A DNA stretch of 64,000 nucleotides from Deltaproteobacteria bacterium (lineage in GTDB: Bacteria; Myxococcota_A; Polyangia; Polyangiales; JADJMO01), in NCBI GenBank assembly GCA_025363655.1, contig JANYDK010000083.1, positions 124,001 through 188,000 of the forward strand. The letters run 5' to 3'. The translations under genes and the position numbers were made by a program. The notes under the pieces are model-generated. The model had not been told where the DNA came from. It did no database searches and saw nothing but the letters and a program-made list of their open reading frames with translations. Positions 52,392 to 61,587 of the stretch are shown one piece after another (position 1 is the stretch's first letter; each line of letters begins with the position of its first letter).

Positions 52392-53606
52392 ATGTCCTCC
52401 CCCTCGACGCGAATCACTGCTCATCGGCCTGGCGAACGACGCCTGACGGTGGTCCGAGCCCTCCTCGGCGGAGGCGCCAGTGCGGCCCTCTTGCCTTGGA
52501 TCATCGGTCCTCTCGGTGGTGACTCCGGGACGTGCCTGCGGCTCGGCGCCCTCTTCGGTCTCGCGGCCCTCGCCACCGAGATCCCGGCCGCTCGTTTCGG
52601 CGATCGACTGGGGCGGGCGCGGCCGTTCCTCGTCCTCGCGGCGATGGCGCAGACGATTGGTCTCCTCGCCATCGCGCGCGCGGCCTCGCTCCCGTGGGTC
52701 GCGTTCGGCGTCGTACTCACGGGCGTCGGTGCAGGTCTCGCGACCGGCGCCGAAGCACGCGCGAGCTTGGCGATCGGGCGTGATGCGCGTCGCGTCGCAC
52801 GTATCGAGATCGCCGCGCTCCTCTACAAGGGCACGCTCGCCTGCGTCCTCGCGGGGCTCGCGATCGTGCTTCATGTGGGCGTCTCTGGCGCGATGATCCT
52901 CGCCGCGGCGGGAACGATGCTCGCAGGTTGTCTCGCCTCGACGTTGCGGGTCGCCGATCGCGTGCACCGCGCGCCCTCGGGCAGGCGCACCGAGCTTCGC
53001 GCGGGCGATCGTCGTTCGCTGCTCTCCGCGGGAACGATCGGTCTCGTCGGCGCCATCTGCGCGCTCGGAATCGCTGCGCGCGGCACCGACACCATCGACG
53101 CTTACGCGCTCGTCGGAGACGACGCTGCGCGCGCCTCCCTCGCCGCCGCAGGGATGCTCGCGTGCGCGGGTGTGCTCGCGGCCAAGGGCGTGATGGCGCG
53201 CATCCTCTCCGCTGCCTTCACCCACGCGCGTCTTCTTCGCATCGCCATCGGCGCGACGCTCGCCGCCGCCCCGCTGCTGGTGGCCTCGCACCTCTCGCCG
53301 AACGCTCTCTTCGTCATCCTCCCTCTCGCCTGCGGTACCGCAGCAGCAGCAGCGGCGGCGGCGCGCGGAGTCCTTCTCTCGCGCGCGGGAGCCAGTCGAG
53401 CGGGCTTCGTCTCCGCGATCGAGAGCACGCTCCGACGCGTCGGCCTCGGCGTCTTCGCGCTCGCCATCGGCAACAGCGGGCAAGCGTATTTCTGCGTCGG
53501 CGTGATCGCGTTGATCGGCGCCGCCTTCGCGATGATCCCGCGCCTCGTCCCCCTCGGTCGACGTCTCCGCGGCGAGACCGAGTCGCCGATCAGCTCACGG
53601 CTCTAA
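52392..53606 (+). CDS. MFS-like membrane transporter
   Basis: A 404-residue polytopic protein with about 11-12 hydrophobic helices. The A-type motif after helix 2 is seen as AARFGDRLGRARPFLVLAAM, which matches the Gly-x-x-x-Asp-Arg-x-Gly-Arg-Arg MFS pattern. Substrate is not predictable. Ala-rich and Arg-rich loops fit the positive-inside rule. The ATG at 52392 starts the first hydrophobic segment (VVRALLGGGASAALLPWIIG) after 20 residues. It is divergent from the Tat-signal gene with 94 bases between and converges on pdxA, whose stop codon overlaps its own by two bases. Confidence 0.8.
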   Translation: MSSPSTRITAHRPGERRLTVVRALLGGGASAALLPWIIGPLGGDSGTCLRLGALFGLAALATEIPAARFGDRLGRARPFLVLAAMAQTIGLLAIARAASLPWVAFGVVLTGVGAGLATGAEARASLAIGRDARRVARIEIAALLYKGTLACVLAGLAIVLHVGVSGAMILAAAGTMLAGCLASTLRVADRVHRAPSGRRTELRAGDRRSLLSAGTIGLVGAICALGIAARGTDTIDAYALVGDDAARASLAAAGMLACAGVLAAKGVMARILSAAFTHARLLRIAIGATLAAAPLLVASHLSPNALFVILPLACGTAAAAAAAARGVLLSRAGASRAGFVSAIESTLRRVGLGVFALAIGNSGQAYFCVGVIALIGAAFAMIPRLVPLGRRLRGETESPISSRL

Positions 53607-54691
53607 GACCTCGCGTCGCCATCTTTTTCGCGACGACGCACGAGGCGCGCAGCGAGGGAGAGCGCCGCTTCCATCCCGCGCACGTCGGCGGTGCCTTTTC
53701 CCGCCAAATCATAGGCCGTTCCGTGATCGACGCTGGTGCGCACGATCGGCAAGCCGAGGGTGACGTTGACCGCGTCTCCGAAGGCGACGAGCTTCGAGGG
53801 GATGGTCGCCTGATCGTGGTACATCGCGACGCACGCCGCGTAGGCGCCCTCGTGCACGCACCTCCGAATGGCCGACTCGGCGGGCAACGGACCGACGAGC
53901 CCGCGCATACGACCTTCGGCGAGCAGCCTCGCGCGCGCCTGCTCGATGCCGGGCGCCTCGACGCGCGTCTCTTCGTCACCGAGCAAGCCACCCTCGCCGG
54001 CATGCGGATTGAGCGCGAGGATGGCGACGGCCTTGTCCGGCGCGAGCTCGAGATCGTCGACCAGCCGTGCGGTCCAATACGCGGCGCGAGCCACGTCGGC
54101 AGGCCCGAGCACCTTCGCGACTTCGCCGAGTGGGAGGTGCGTCGTTGCCAAGGTGATGACGAGCTTCTCGGCGACGAACGCCATCACCGTGTCGCACGGT
54201 TTTCCTTCCTCGCCGGACGCACCGAGACGCGCACCGAGATGCTCGGTGTGCCCGCGAAAGGCGCGCGCCGCGGCCGAGCTCGGTGAAGCGGAGGCGACCG
54301 CCGCCTTGGAGGCAGGACCGGTCACCAACGCATCGGCGATACCCGCGATCACCGCGTCGGTCGCGGCGTCGATCCACGCCAGTTGCGCAGCGCCGCCACG
54401 CGGGGAAAATCGGCCAGGAACACGATCACTCTCTTCGAGTCGCGTGGCTCCTTCGAAGACCGCGATGCGATCGCTCGGGAGGCGATGGGCTTCTTCCGGC
54501 GTCGCGACGACGACGATGCGTCCCGCGTCGACGCCGACGGAACCCGCGCGCGCACGAAGCAACGTCGCGTCACCGAACAGAAGAATGCGCCCGAGCTCTG
54601 CCGAACGCGCGCTCGTCGCCGCGAGCGCGATCTCCGGACCGATGCCTCCAGGGCAGCCGAGCGAAACCGCCAGCGTCAGCGGCCGCGTCAC
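53603..54691 (-). CDS. pdxA: 4-hydroxythreonine-4-phosphate dehydrogenase
   Basis: A 362-residue metal- and NAD(P)-dependent oxidative decarboxylase of pyridoxal-phosphate synthesis. SLGCPGGIGPEIALAA, the metal-binding histidine region GHTEHLG, LNPHAGEGGLLGDEE, AMYHDQATIPSKLV and TSVDHGTAYDLAGKGTAD are the family signatures; the last two contain the zinc ligands. GTG start overlaps the cca stop (GTGA), so it is coupled to cca and to the upstream kinase. The length is about 35 residues longer than E. coli PdxA, partly by a C-terminal Arg-rich tail. Other pdx genes are not in the window. Confidence 0.94.
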   Translation of the reverse strand: MTRPLTLAVSLGCPGGIGPEIALAATSARSAELGRILLFGDATLLRARAGSVGVDAGRIVVVATPEEAHRLPSDRIAVFEGATRLEESDRVPGRFSPRGGAAQLAWIDAATDAVIAGIADALVTGPASKAAVASASPSSAAARAFRGHTEHLGARLGASGEEGKPCDTVMAFVAEKLVITLATTHLPLGEVAKVLGPADVARAAYWTARLVDDLELAPDKAVAILALNPHAGEGGLLGDEETRVEAPGIEQARARLLAEGRMRGLVGPLPAESAIRRCVHEGAYAACVAMYHDQATIPSKLVAFGDAVNVTLGLPIVRTSVDHGTAYDLAGKGTADVRGMEAALSLAARLVRRREKDGDARS

Positions 54692-56133
54692 GACGACGGA
54701 TCCTTGTTCTCGGCCTTCTTCTCGCCCTTGTCCTTGCGCGGCTTCGTCTCCGGCAACGTCGGCAAGATCTCTCTCGCGCGCTCCAGCAGCAGGGCCGCGT
54801 CGTTCTTCCCCGGCTCCTCGATCACCTCTTCCATCAGGCGTTCGAGCAACATCCCGAGGCGCGGCCCTGGCGTCATCGCCAGCCTCGACATCAGGTCGGT
54901 GCCGCCGATCGCGAGGTCGCGCACCGACAGCGCCTCGCCCCGGGCGAGGATCGCCGAGACCCGCGCGCGCAGCTCATTTTGCGCGGTCAAATCCGCCTCT
55001 TTGTCGACGTCCTTGCCGCGGATGTCGGCCTCGTTGAGCGCGTACATGTCGTCGAGCCGATCGCGTCCGATGCGCTGCACCCACCGTCGCACCGCCGCGT
55101 CGCTCCAGCTCGGCTCGTAGCAGACGAGGTGATGCCGCACGAGGTGAGCGATGCGCGTGCGCTCGTCGTTGGAGAAGCGAAGTCGCGCCAGCATCGGCTC
55201 GACCATCTCGGCGCCGACGCGCTCGTGGTCGTAGAAGGTCCAGTCGTTGGTCTTCTCGCTGAACGCGCGCGTCTTCGGCTTGCCGACGTCGTGGAGGAGC
55301 GCCGAGAGCCTGAGCATGACGTCGCCTCGCGCGGCATCGACGCAGGCCATCGCGTGACCCCAGACGTCGTAGCGATGCCACTTGTTCTGTTCGCAACCAT
55401 GCTGCGGCAAGAGCTCGGGTGCCGACACCTCGAGGAGCCCGTGCTCGCGCATCACCTCGAACGCGCGCGAAGGACGCGGTGCTGCGAGTGCTTTCACCCA
55501 CTCGTCGCGCACGCGCTCGGCCGACACCTTGCGATAGGTCGCGAGGGCTGGACGAATCGCCGCTGCGGTGCTCGGATCGAGCTCGAATTCCAGCGAAGCG
55601 ACGAAGCGCGCCGCCCGGAGCGCGCGGAGCCCGTCTTCGGAGAAGCGCTCCTCGGCCTTGCCGACCGCCCGCAGCAGGCGACGACGCAGGTCACCGCGTC
55701 CATCGAACGGATCGATCAGCTGCTGATCGTCCGGCGCCGTCGGATCGAGCGCGATCGCGTTGACCGTGAAATCGCGGCGCGCGAGATCGGCGACGATGTC
55801 GTCGACGAAGATCACCGCGTCGGGCCTGCGACCATCGCTGTAGGTCGTCTCGCCGCGCAACGTCGTCACTTCGTAGGCGCCGCCGCCGTCGGCCTCCGGC
55901 ATGTGCACGGTGACCGTGCCGTGCTCGATGCCGGTGGGGATGACCCGTCGAAAGCTCTTCTTCACCTCATCGGGATGAGCGCTGGTCGCGACGTCCCAAT
56001 CTTTGACGACGCCTCCACGAAGCAAATCACGCACGCAGCCGCCGACGATCCATGCGCGAAAACCGCGCTCGCGGAGCCGAGCGATGAGCGCGACCACCGG
56101 CCGCGGGACGAGCGAGACGTCGACGTCGGACAC
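54688..56133 (-). CDS. tRNA nucleotidyltransferase/poly(A) polymerase family protein with HD domain
   Basis: A 481-residue class II nucleotidyltransferase that adds CCA or poly(A) to RNA 3' ends. The head domain has the catalytic VGGCVRDLLRGGVVKDWDVAT, the Asp-x-Asp of the strand (KDWDVAT), and ALDPTAPDDQQLIDPFDG; RFVASLEFELDPST and TVNAIALDPT are typical. A C-terminal HD domain (LSALLHDVGKPKTRAF) has phosphohydrolase motifs. Whether it adds CCA or poly(A) is not decided by sequence inspection alone. The GTG at 56133 follows the kinase stop by 4 bases; an alternative GTG at 56163 would overlap that gene by 26 bases. Confidence 0.88.
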   Translation of the reverse strand: MSDVDVSLVPRPVVALIARLRERGFRAWIVGGCVRDLLRGGVVKDWDVATSAHPDEVKKSFRRVIPTGIEHGTVTVHMPEADGGGAYEVTTLRGETTYSDGRRPDAVIFVDDIVADLARRDFTVNAIALDPTAPDDQQLIDPFDGRGDLRRRLLRAVGKAEERFSEDGLRALRAARFVASLEFELDPSTAAAIRPALATYRKVSAERVRDEWVKALAAPRPSRAFEVMREHGLLEVSAPELLPQHGCEQNKWHRYDVWGHAMACVDAARGDVMLRLSALLHDVGKPKTRAFSEKTNDWTFYDHERVGAEMVEPMLARLRFSNDERTRIAHLVRHHLVCYEPSWSDAAVRRWVQRIGRDRLDDMYALNEADIRGKDVDKEADLTAQNELRARVSAILARGEALSVRDLAIGGTDLMSRLAMTPGPRLGMLLERLMEEVIEEPGKNDAALLLERAREILPTLPETKPRKDKGEKKAENKDPSS

Positions 56134-56137
56134 CGGC

Positions 56138-58054
56138 TCAGGCGATGTTGAAGACGGGACCACCGGGCGTGCGCCGCGTGGCCTCGAGCAGGTCGCTGCC
56201 GCGCGTGTGTTCGGCGCTCGCTTCGACGACGACGGCGCCCGCTTCGACGCCCGCCGGCATCTGCGAGCGCATCTGCGTCAGCACCTGCTCGACGAGCGGC
56301 CGCGCGATCTCTGCCGTCTGTCCGACGAGCGCGACCGCGAAGCTACCGATGCCAGTGAGCCCGGCCGTCGTCGCGGTGAGCGAGAGAAGCAGCATGTCGA
56401 AGAGATCGACGGCAGCCTTCGACGCGCGCCGCAGCGCCTGCATCTCTTGAATCGTCAGACGACCCTGCCCGTCGCGGGCCGGCGTGCGCAGGTAGAACCA
56501 CGCCAGCGTCAGCGGGTAGCCGGCCCAGCGCGCGAAGGCGAGATCACCGTCGAGCGTCGCGCGGAAGGCCTCTTCGTGGAGCAGGCCGGTGAGCCCGTCG
56601 CGGAAGCGGAGGAACTGCAGCGCCTTCTCGTGGAGTGCGGAGGCCTCACGGAAGCTCACCAGCTTGATGCGGAGCTCGCCGACCATCGCCTCGTTGCCAT
56701 GGAGCAGCGTCACCTGCGCTTGGCGCTCGTAGGCACCTTCGCCGTAGACGCCATTGGTCGACGGGCGCGGCTCTTTCGCGTCCTCGACGTTCCAGCATCC
56801 GTTGGTTTGGAAGGCGAGGATGGCGTGGATGGCGCTGATGGTCGCCTCGGGCACCACCAAGTCGACCTGCTGCTTCGTCCCCGGCACGCTCGGCGCGCGA
56901 CCGAGCACCATGCGCGTACGGTCGAGCGGCAAAACTCGGCCGATCAGCTCACGCGCGTTCGATGCATAGGTAATCAATAGACCTTGCGCGTCGGTGCGGA
57001 ACGGCGTCGAGCTTCCGCGATAGGGCGGGTTGGCGCCCGGATCGATGCGCTCGCGGGCGACCTGCAGCGGGTTGGTCGCGACGGTGTTGGGGTTGAAGAA
57101 CCGAAGGTGGCGACCTTGCGGGCGACGCACCGGATCCTTCGACTGCAAGCGGAAGATTTGCTTGAGCTCGTCGGTCGCGAGACCGGGCGGGATGCCGAAC
57201 GGGAGCTGCTTCTCGATCGGGTGGCTCGGCGGATGATGTCCCGGCTCGGGCACCTTCGCCGAGAGCATTTCCCAGATCGTCATGCCGAGCGCGTAGAGGT
57301 CGTCTTCGACGCTGGCGCCGCCTTTGTCGAGGCGCTCGGGGGACATGTAATTGGGCGTGCCGCCGTCGGCGCCCTTCTTCTCACCACGCAACGTGGCGAC
57401 GGTGCGGGCGCGTTCTTTGGCGAAGCCGAAGTCCACGATGAAGCCGTTGCCGGTGGCCCGATCGACCATCACGTTGCCGGGCTTCAGGTCGCCGTGGACG
57501 ATGCCCGCCTGGTGAACGGCAGCAAGACCGGCCGCGACGTCACGCGCGATGCGGCGCCACTCGTCGGCGCTGACGCCGCCCATACGCTTCTTCTCGCGGA
57601 TCCATTGGTGCAGCGTCACGCCGTCGACGAAGGCCATCGTGACGATGGGGCCGTGCGGCGATTGGTGCAGGTCGTGGACGCGGGCGATGTTCGGGTGGTT
57701 GACCGCGCGCGCGAGCTCGACCTCCTTGCGGAGGGCCTCGTCGTCACCCGGCAATCGCGTATCGCGACGCACGACTTTGACGGCGACGGCGCTGGCGCCG
57801 AAGTTTCGGTCCCGAGCGAGGAAGACCTCACCCATGCCGCCACGTCCGAGGGAGCGGACGATCTCGAAGCGTTCGACGAGGGTCGTCCCCTCGCGAATCT
57901 CCGGCTCCTTCTCTTTGAACATACCCATGACTCGGATTCGGTCAGTGCACTCGGCGCAGGAGGGGATGTGAGCTTTGAGCTGAGGGTCTTCGCGCGGGTC
58001 CTTGCCGTCGAGCAGGAGCTCGACGACCCGTTCGCAGCGGGGGCCGCGTGTCAC
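56138..58054 (-). CDS. Ser/Thr kinase fused to FHA and degenerate GGDEF-like domain
   Basis: A 638-residue cytoplasmic protein. N-terminal HIPSCAECTDRI (residues ~29-40) matches the HxxxCxxC anti-sigma zinc motif. The kinase domain (~64-315) has LGRGGMGEVFLA, VAVKVVR, HGDLKPGN (an HRD variant with Gly), DFGFAKE and GTPNYMSPE; it is probably active. An FHA domain (~375-460) has LGRAPSV, ISAIHAIL and STNGVY. The last ~165 residues begin RDGLTGLLHEEAF, the classical opening of GGDEF domains, but the active-site loop at 568-572 is GIGSF, so it cannot act as a cyclase. It stops 4 bases before cca, an unusual partner. The GTG start at 58054 is the best guess. Confidence 0.87.
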   Translation of the reverse strand: MTRGPRCERVVELLLDGKDPREDPQLKAHIPSCAECTDRIRVMGMFKEKEPEIREGTTLVERFEIVRSLGRGGMGEVFLARDRNFGASAVAVKVVRRDTRLPGDDEALRKEVELARAVNHPNIARVHDLHQSPHGPIVTMAFVDGVTLHQWIREKKRMGGVSADEWRRIARDVAAGLAAVHQAGIVHGDLKPGNVMVDRATGNGFIVDFGFAKERARTVATLRGEKKGADGGTPNYMSPERLDKGGASVEDDLYALGMTIWEMLSAKVPEPGHHPPSHPIEKQLPFGIPPGLATDELKQIFRLQSKDPVRRPQGRHLRFFNPNTVATNPLQVARERIDPGANPPYRGSSTPFRTDAQGLLITYASNARELIGRVLPLDRTRMVLGRAPSVPGTKQQVDLVVPEATISAIHAILAFQTNGCWNVEDAKEPRPSTNGVYGEGAYERQAQVTLLHGNEAMVGELRIKLVSFREASALHEKALQFLRFRDGLTGLLHEEAFRATLDGDLAFARWAGYPLTLAWFYLRTPARDGQGRLTIQEMQALRRASKAAVDLFDMLLLSLTATTAGLTGIGSFAVALVGQTAEIARPLVEQVLTQMRSQMPAGVEAGAVVVEASAEHTRGSDLLEATRRTPGGPVFNIA

Positions 58055-58426
58055 TCGGGACAGCGTCTCCTACCAGAGGTCGGAAGACAACCCCCCGAGG
58101 GCCGATCGACAGGTCGGGGGACGATTCGGTCGGGCGCGGGAGCGCGAGGGGCGAATTTGTCCAGCGAGATGCCAGGGAAATGGATGTCGGACATGGTGCG
58201 CGGGGGGGCCTCGGCTTCCACGGACAGGGACCTTCGTCGTCGTGCCGAAGCGATTGCGCTTAACCCATCCCAGTGGATCGACCCCGCGAAATCTGGCATT
58301 GCCCGCTCCACCCTCCTCCGAAACGCCGGCCCGTGATGCGGCTCCACGAGGTGAACGAGAGGCACAAAAACAGCGACGGGACGCCGCCCGAAGACCGCGT
58401 CCCGCCACATCACGTCACCGATACGA
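58055..58426. other. Intergenic region between kinase and lipoprotein genes
   Basis: This 372-base stretch carries no convincing gene. Its lower part would be upstream of the kinase GTG, and its upper part holds a terminator for the lipoprotein gene. Open frames here have frame-shifted, Arg/Pro-rich products typical of GC-rich noise. No promoter box matching TANNNT was found close to 58054. Confidence 0.6.
58366..58404 (-). terminator. Rho-independent terminator after the 58427 lipoprotein gene
   Basis: On the minus strand CGGGACGC (58404-58397) pairs with GCGTCCCG (58384-58377) and is followed by TCGCTG and five Ts (58370-58366). It is 22 bases after the stop of the lipoprotein gene. Confidence 0.86.
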
Positions 58427-59491
58427 CTACGGGCAGCTCGGACCCGCATCAGCACCCGCATCCGGGTTCACCGGCGGGGGCTTGATGTCGCAAATGCTCC
58501 GCGGCTCGAGGGTCCACGTGCAGAAATCGAGGTAGCTCTGGCCAGTGATCTCCGTGAACGACTGACCCACGGCGACGACCGGGGCGGTGGCCGCGCCGCG
58601 GTAGTAGATTTTGTCGCCAACCGCGAGACCCGACGGATCGAGCGCGAAGGCGCCGAACGACGTGTCACCCGGAGCCGTCGCGGTCTTGGCTTTTACGGCC
58701 GTGACCTTGACGAGGCCGCCCGAGTACTTGAGCTGATCGGGGCCGGTGCCCTTGATGTCGTCGGGGGTGACGGCGAGCGGCGCGGGCGCGGTGCCGTCGC
58801 CCGTCTTCGTGTACGCACAGAGCTTGGCGAGCTGCGGTGCCTTGGCCGGGTTGGGGACGGCCGTGGGAGGCGTCGCGCCGCCGCAGGTCGCCGCGGTCGG
58901 GCCGAACTCGTCGTAGAGGCCCTTGAGCTCGAGGGTGTCGCCCGCCTTCACGTCCTTGGGGATGAGGTCGCCGTCGTGGCACGACGTCGCGCCGCTGTCG
59001 CCCGCGGTGGCGTCGACGCCCTGCGAGACGACGAGGATGCCCGAGTACGCAACGAACGTGGCGTTCGCATCGGCGACGAAGACGCCGTAGAGGCACGTGC
59101 CGGTCTTCGCCGACTTCGAGACGAGGAACTTGCCGGAGGTGGCGATGACGCCGGTGAGGTGGATGCCATCACCCTTGGTGGCCTTCTTCGGCGAACCCGG
59201 ATCGTTGAACTCGGCGAGCTTGCCGTCCTTCAGCGTGGTCGCACACGTCGGGGGCAGGTCGGGGCCCGACGTATCCGCGGTCGTGCCGGTGTCGCCGCCG
59301 TCGCTCGGCGGGGGAACGTTCGTGTCGGTGCCCGGGGGCGTGTCGCCCGGCGGCGTGTTGGTGTCGGCCTTCGAGCCGGTGTCGTTGACGGTGACCGTTC
59401 CACCGCTGTCGCTGCTTCCGCACGCGACCACGCCGACGACTGCACTCGCCACCACCGCACCCAACAGACCGATCGCATACGCGCGCTTCAT
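58427..59491 (-). CDS. Lipoprotein of unknown function
   Basis: A 354-residue exported protein. The signal peptide MKRAYAIGLLGAVVASAVV ends with the lipobox GVVAC, followed by a Gly/Ser/Thr/Asp/Pro linker (~28-80). The mature part (~85-340) has four or more paired cysteines and repeated beta-type segments (LTGVIATSGKFLVSKSAKTG, GDTLELKGLYDEFG, VGDKIYYRG) of OB-fold-like appearance, but I recognise no family. The ATG is supported by AAGGAG six bases upstream (59503-59498). A clear terminator follows, so the gene is probably transcribed alone. Confidence 0.8.
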   Translation of the reverse strand: MKRAYAIGLLGAVVASAVVGVVACGSSDSGGTVTVNDTGSKADTNTPPGDTPPGTDTNVPPPSDGGDTGTTADTSGPDLPPTCATTLKDGKLAEFNDPGSPKKATKGDGIHLTGVIATSGKFLVSKSAKTGTCLYGVFVADANATFVAYSGILVVSQGVDATAGDSGATSCHDGDLIPKDVKAGDTLELKGLYDEFGPTAATCGGATPPTAVPNPAKAPQLAKLCAYTKTGDGTAPAPLAVTPDDIKGTGPDQLKYSGGLVKVTAVKAKTATAPGDTSFGAFALDPSGLAVGDKIYYRGAATAPVVAVGQSFTEITGQSYLDFCTWTLEPRSICDIKPPPVNPDAGADAGPSCP

Positions 59492-59642
59492 GGGAGACTC
59501 CTTAGGCTACTTATGGATCCGGCGAGCCGGACCACAGAAGGGGAGGATGTGTGCCAGAAAAACCGGCGACGTGCCAGCGTTCGCCTGCGTCATTCGAGGA
59601 AATTCGCGCAAACGATCGTGCGGCGTCGTTCGGGCGTGAAAA

Positions 59643-61064
59643 TTATGGGGCGCAGCGCAGCACGAGGAGCTCGAGACCGCGGCCGGCGAGGCGCGAGGTG
59701 AGGAAGCGGTCAGCCGTGGCGGCGATGACGTGACGATCGTCGAGCGCCGGTTCGCGGGTCGCGCGAACATCTCCGAACACCCCGACGAGGCGACCGCCGT
59801 CTTGGCCGTCGAGGTAGAGGACGACGACGCCGCTCTCCGAGGCCGACACGAACGGCATGCCTGGCGCGACGTCGCTCGCGGCGATCGTGACGGTGGTGGG
59901 CTCGCCGATCGTGAACGCAGCATCGACGGGTGCACGCGAAGCGACGAGCGCGCCGCCGTCGCCATCGGTCGGTCTCGCATCGTCGCGCACGACGACGACG
60001 AGACCGGCGCCCGTCCACACCGCTGCCATCGTTTGCGCGTGCCCGTCTTTCGAGGTGAGCGCGCGTGGCGGACCGAGCGCTCGGCCCGTCTTTGGATCGA
60101 TGATCACGACCTCGACCCAACGATGGGCTTCGACTTGCGAAGGCTCACCAGCATCGGCCTCCCCGAGCTGCGCAGCGAGCGCGGCCTCGGATTCAGGACG
60201 TTCGGCGAGCCAGAAGAGCGCAGCCTTCCCGTTCGGACCCGCGACCAAGAGGGGGAACGACGCGTCGCTCGTCGAGGGTGAGAGCACGTCGGGGGGTGCG
60301 GCTTCCGGAGGCGGAGGCGGGCTCGCGCTGGTGCTCGTGCTCGTGCTTGGTGCTGCACTCGGCGCAGGAATCGGCGCGGGCACGAGCGGGACGCTCATGC
60401 CGCTGCTCACGCGGACGAGCCGCACGCGTCCGATCGATCCGGCGGCATCGGCGTCGTCCCACGAGACCACCGGCGCGGCTCCGAACGAGAGCATGGTCGA
60501 GTCTTCGGATTCGTCGAGACCTTGCGGGACGAGGCCGATGCGGCTGAGCGCGGCGCCGTTCAGCTCGGCGACGTCGAGCGTGCGCTTGCTTCCTTCCTCG
60601 ACGAGGAGCGTGGCGACGAAGGTCTTGCCACCGCTCGTGGCGACGAACGGCGCGCGCGCGACGCCTTTTTCGGGCGGCGGCGTGGTGACGAGCGTGCGCA
60701 AGGCTGCGCCCGAAGCGTCGAGGTGGAGGACGACGGTGCTGCCGGTGAGACCAGGGGCACGCGCGCCGACGAAGAAGCCTTCGGCATCGGCGCTTGCCCC
60801 GCCGATCTCTGCTGCGAAAGGGACCGGCGACTCGTCCTTCGCGACGATGGTTTGCGCGTCGATGCCGAAGCGGGCGGGCGCGCCGAGCGCAGTGCATCTG
60901 GTCGCAGTGCTGCCGGCGGCGCTCGCGCTCGTCGACGCGGAGCCGGTCGCCGAGCTCGTGCTACCTCCGCCGCAGCGACTGCACGAGGCGAGCGTGGGCA
61001 CACCGAAGACGGCCGCGAGCACCCACACGTCGATCCCACGCACGCGCACGCTCTCCGCTACCAC
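59643..61064 (-). CDS. Lipoprotein, possible beta-propeller-like surface protein
   Basis: A 473-residue protein with a signal sequence ending GVPTLASC, a plausible lipobox, then a Gly/Ser/Thr/Ala-rich linker. The mature part consists of short beta-strand repeats with hydrophobic-Gly patterns (FFVGARAPGLTGSTVVLHL, TFVATLLVEEGSKRTLDVAEL, VWTGAGLVVVVRDDARP, SGVVVLYLDGQDGGRLVGVF), which would suit a beta-propeller; this is an inference. A central Pro/Ser/Thr insert (~240-275) interrupts it. Start codon is uncertain: GTG at 61064, with other GTGs shortly after. No ribosome site is obvious. It is divergent from a small lipoprotein gene with 91 bases between. Confidence 0.72.
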   Translation of the reverse strand: MVAESVRVRGIDVWVLAAVFGVPTLASCSRCGGGSTSSATGSASTSASAAGSTATRCTALGAPARFGIDAQTIVAKDESPVPFAAEIGGASADAEGFFVGARAPGLTGSTVVLHLDASGAALRTLVTTPPPEKGVARAPFVATSGGKTFVATLLVEEGSKRTLDVAELNGAALSRIGLVPQGLDESEDSTMLSFGAAPVVSWDDADAAGSIGRVRLVRVSSGMSVPLVPAPIPAPSAAPSTSTSTSASPPPPPEAAPPDVLSPSTSDASFPLLVAGPNGKAALFWLAERPESEAALAAQLGEADAGEPSQVEAHRWVEVVIIDPKTGRALGPPRALTSKDGHAQTMAAVWTGAGLVVVVRDDARPTDGDGGALVASRAPVDAAFTIGEPTTVTIAASDVAPGMPFVSASESGVVVLYLDGQDGGRLVGVFGDVRATREPALDDRHVIAATADRFLTSRLAGRGLELLVLRCAP

Positions 61065-61155
61065 GAGTCGCGCGGGCCGAGAAATCAGCCGCGGCTTTCG
61101 CCGGTGGGAAGAAAAGTCGCGTCACCTGGGTTGCACTCGACGAAGGCAGGACCTC

Positions 61156-61566
61156 ATGAAGATCGAAAAAAATACAGTGGTTCGCGTCGTCGGTGTCATG
61201 TCGCTCGGCGCGGTGATGATGTTGTCGATGGCCTGCAAGAACGGCGGCTCCGGCTCCGCGTCGCTCCCGGCGATGTCCCTCGCCTCGACCATCGATCAAG
61301 GCGCAGTCAGCGACGAATCGAGCGGCATTCAGACGTTGCGCATGATGTCGCCGGCCGCAGAAGAGGGCATCCCGCTCAGCGCCCTCATCGACGGCGTGAA
61401 GAAGGGCCTCGGCGTGAAGGGCCCCGCGTGCGTTCCCGGTGAAGGTCGCTCGTGTCTCGACGCTGCACCTGCGTCTGGCGCTGCACCGGCAGCCAAGGCT
61501 CCGCACCGCGACGTTCACAGCGCGCAGGGGTCCGACAAATCGGGCACGGCTGGGCGCGCGAAGTAA
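61156..61566 (+). CDS. Small lipoprotein of unknown function
   Basis: A 136-residue protein with a short signal peptide ending in the lipobox MLSMAC (about residue 27), followed by a low-complexity Ser/Gly/Ala-rich mature region with two cysteines (GPACVPGEGRSCLD). AGGA precedes the ATG at 61156. The function cannot be assigned. It converges on the next minus-strand gene with 21 bases between the stops. Confidence 0.7.
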   Translation: MKIEKNTVVRVVGVMSLGAVMMLSMACKNGGSGSASLPAMSLASTIDQGAVSDESSGIQTLRMMSPAAEEGIPLSALIDGVKKGLGVKGPACVPGEGRSCLDAAPASGAAPAAKAPHRDVHSAQGSDKSGTAGRAK

Positions 61567-61587
61567 GAGCGAGCGAATCGAGCGAAG

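Noticed and set aside
57480-57510. Possible pseudokinase because the HRD motif reads HGD in the 56138 kinase
   Set aside because: The ATP lysine, DFG and activation-segment motifs are intact, and non-RD kinases are functional, so loss of activity is not supported.
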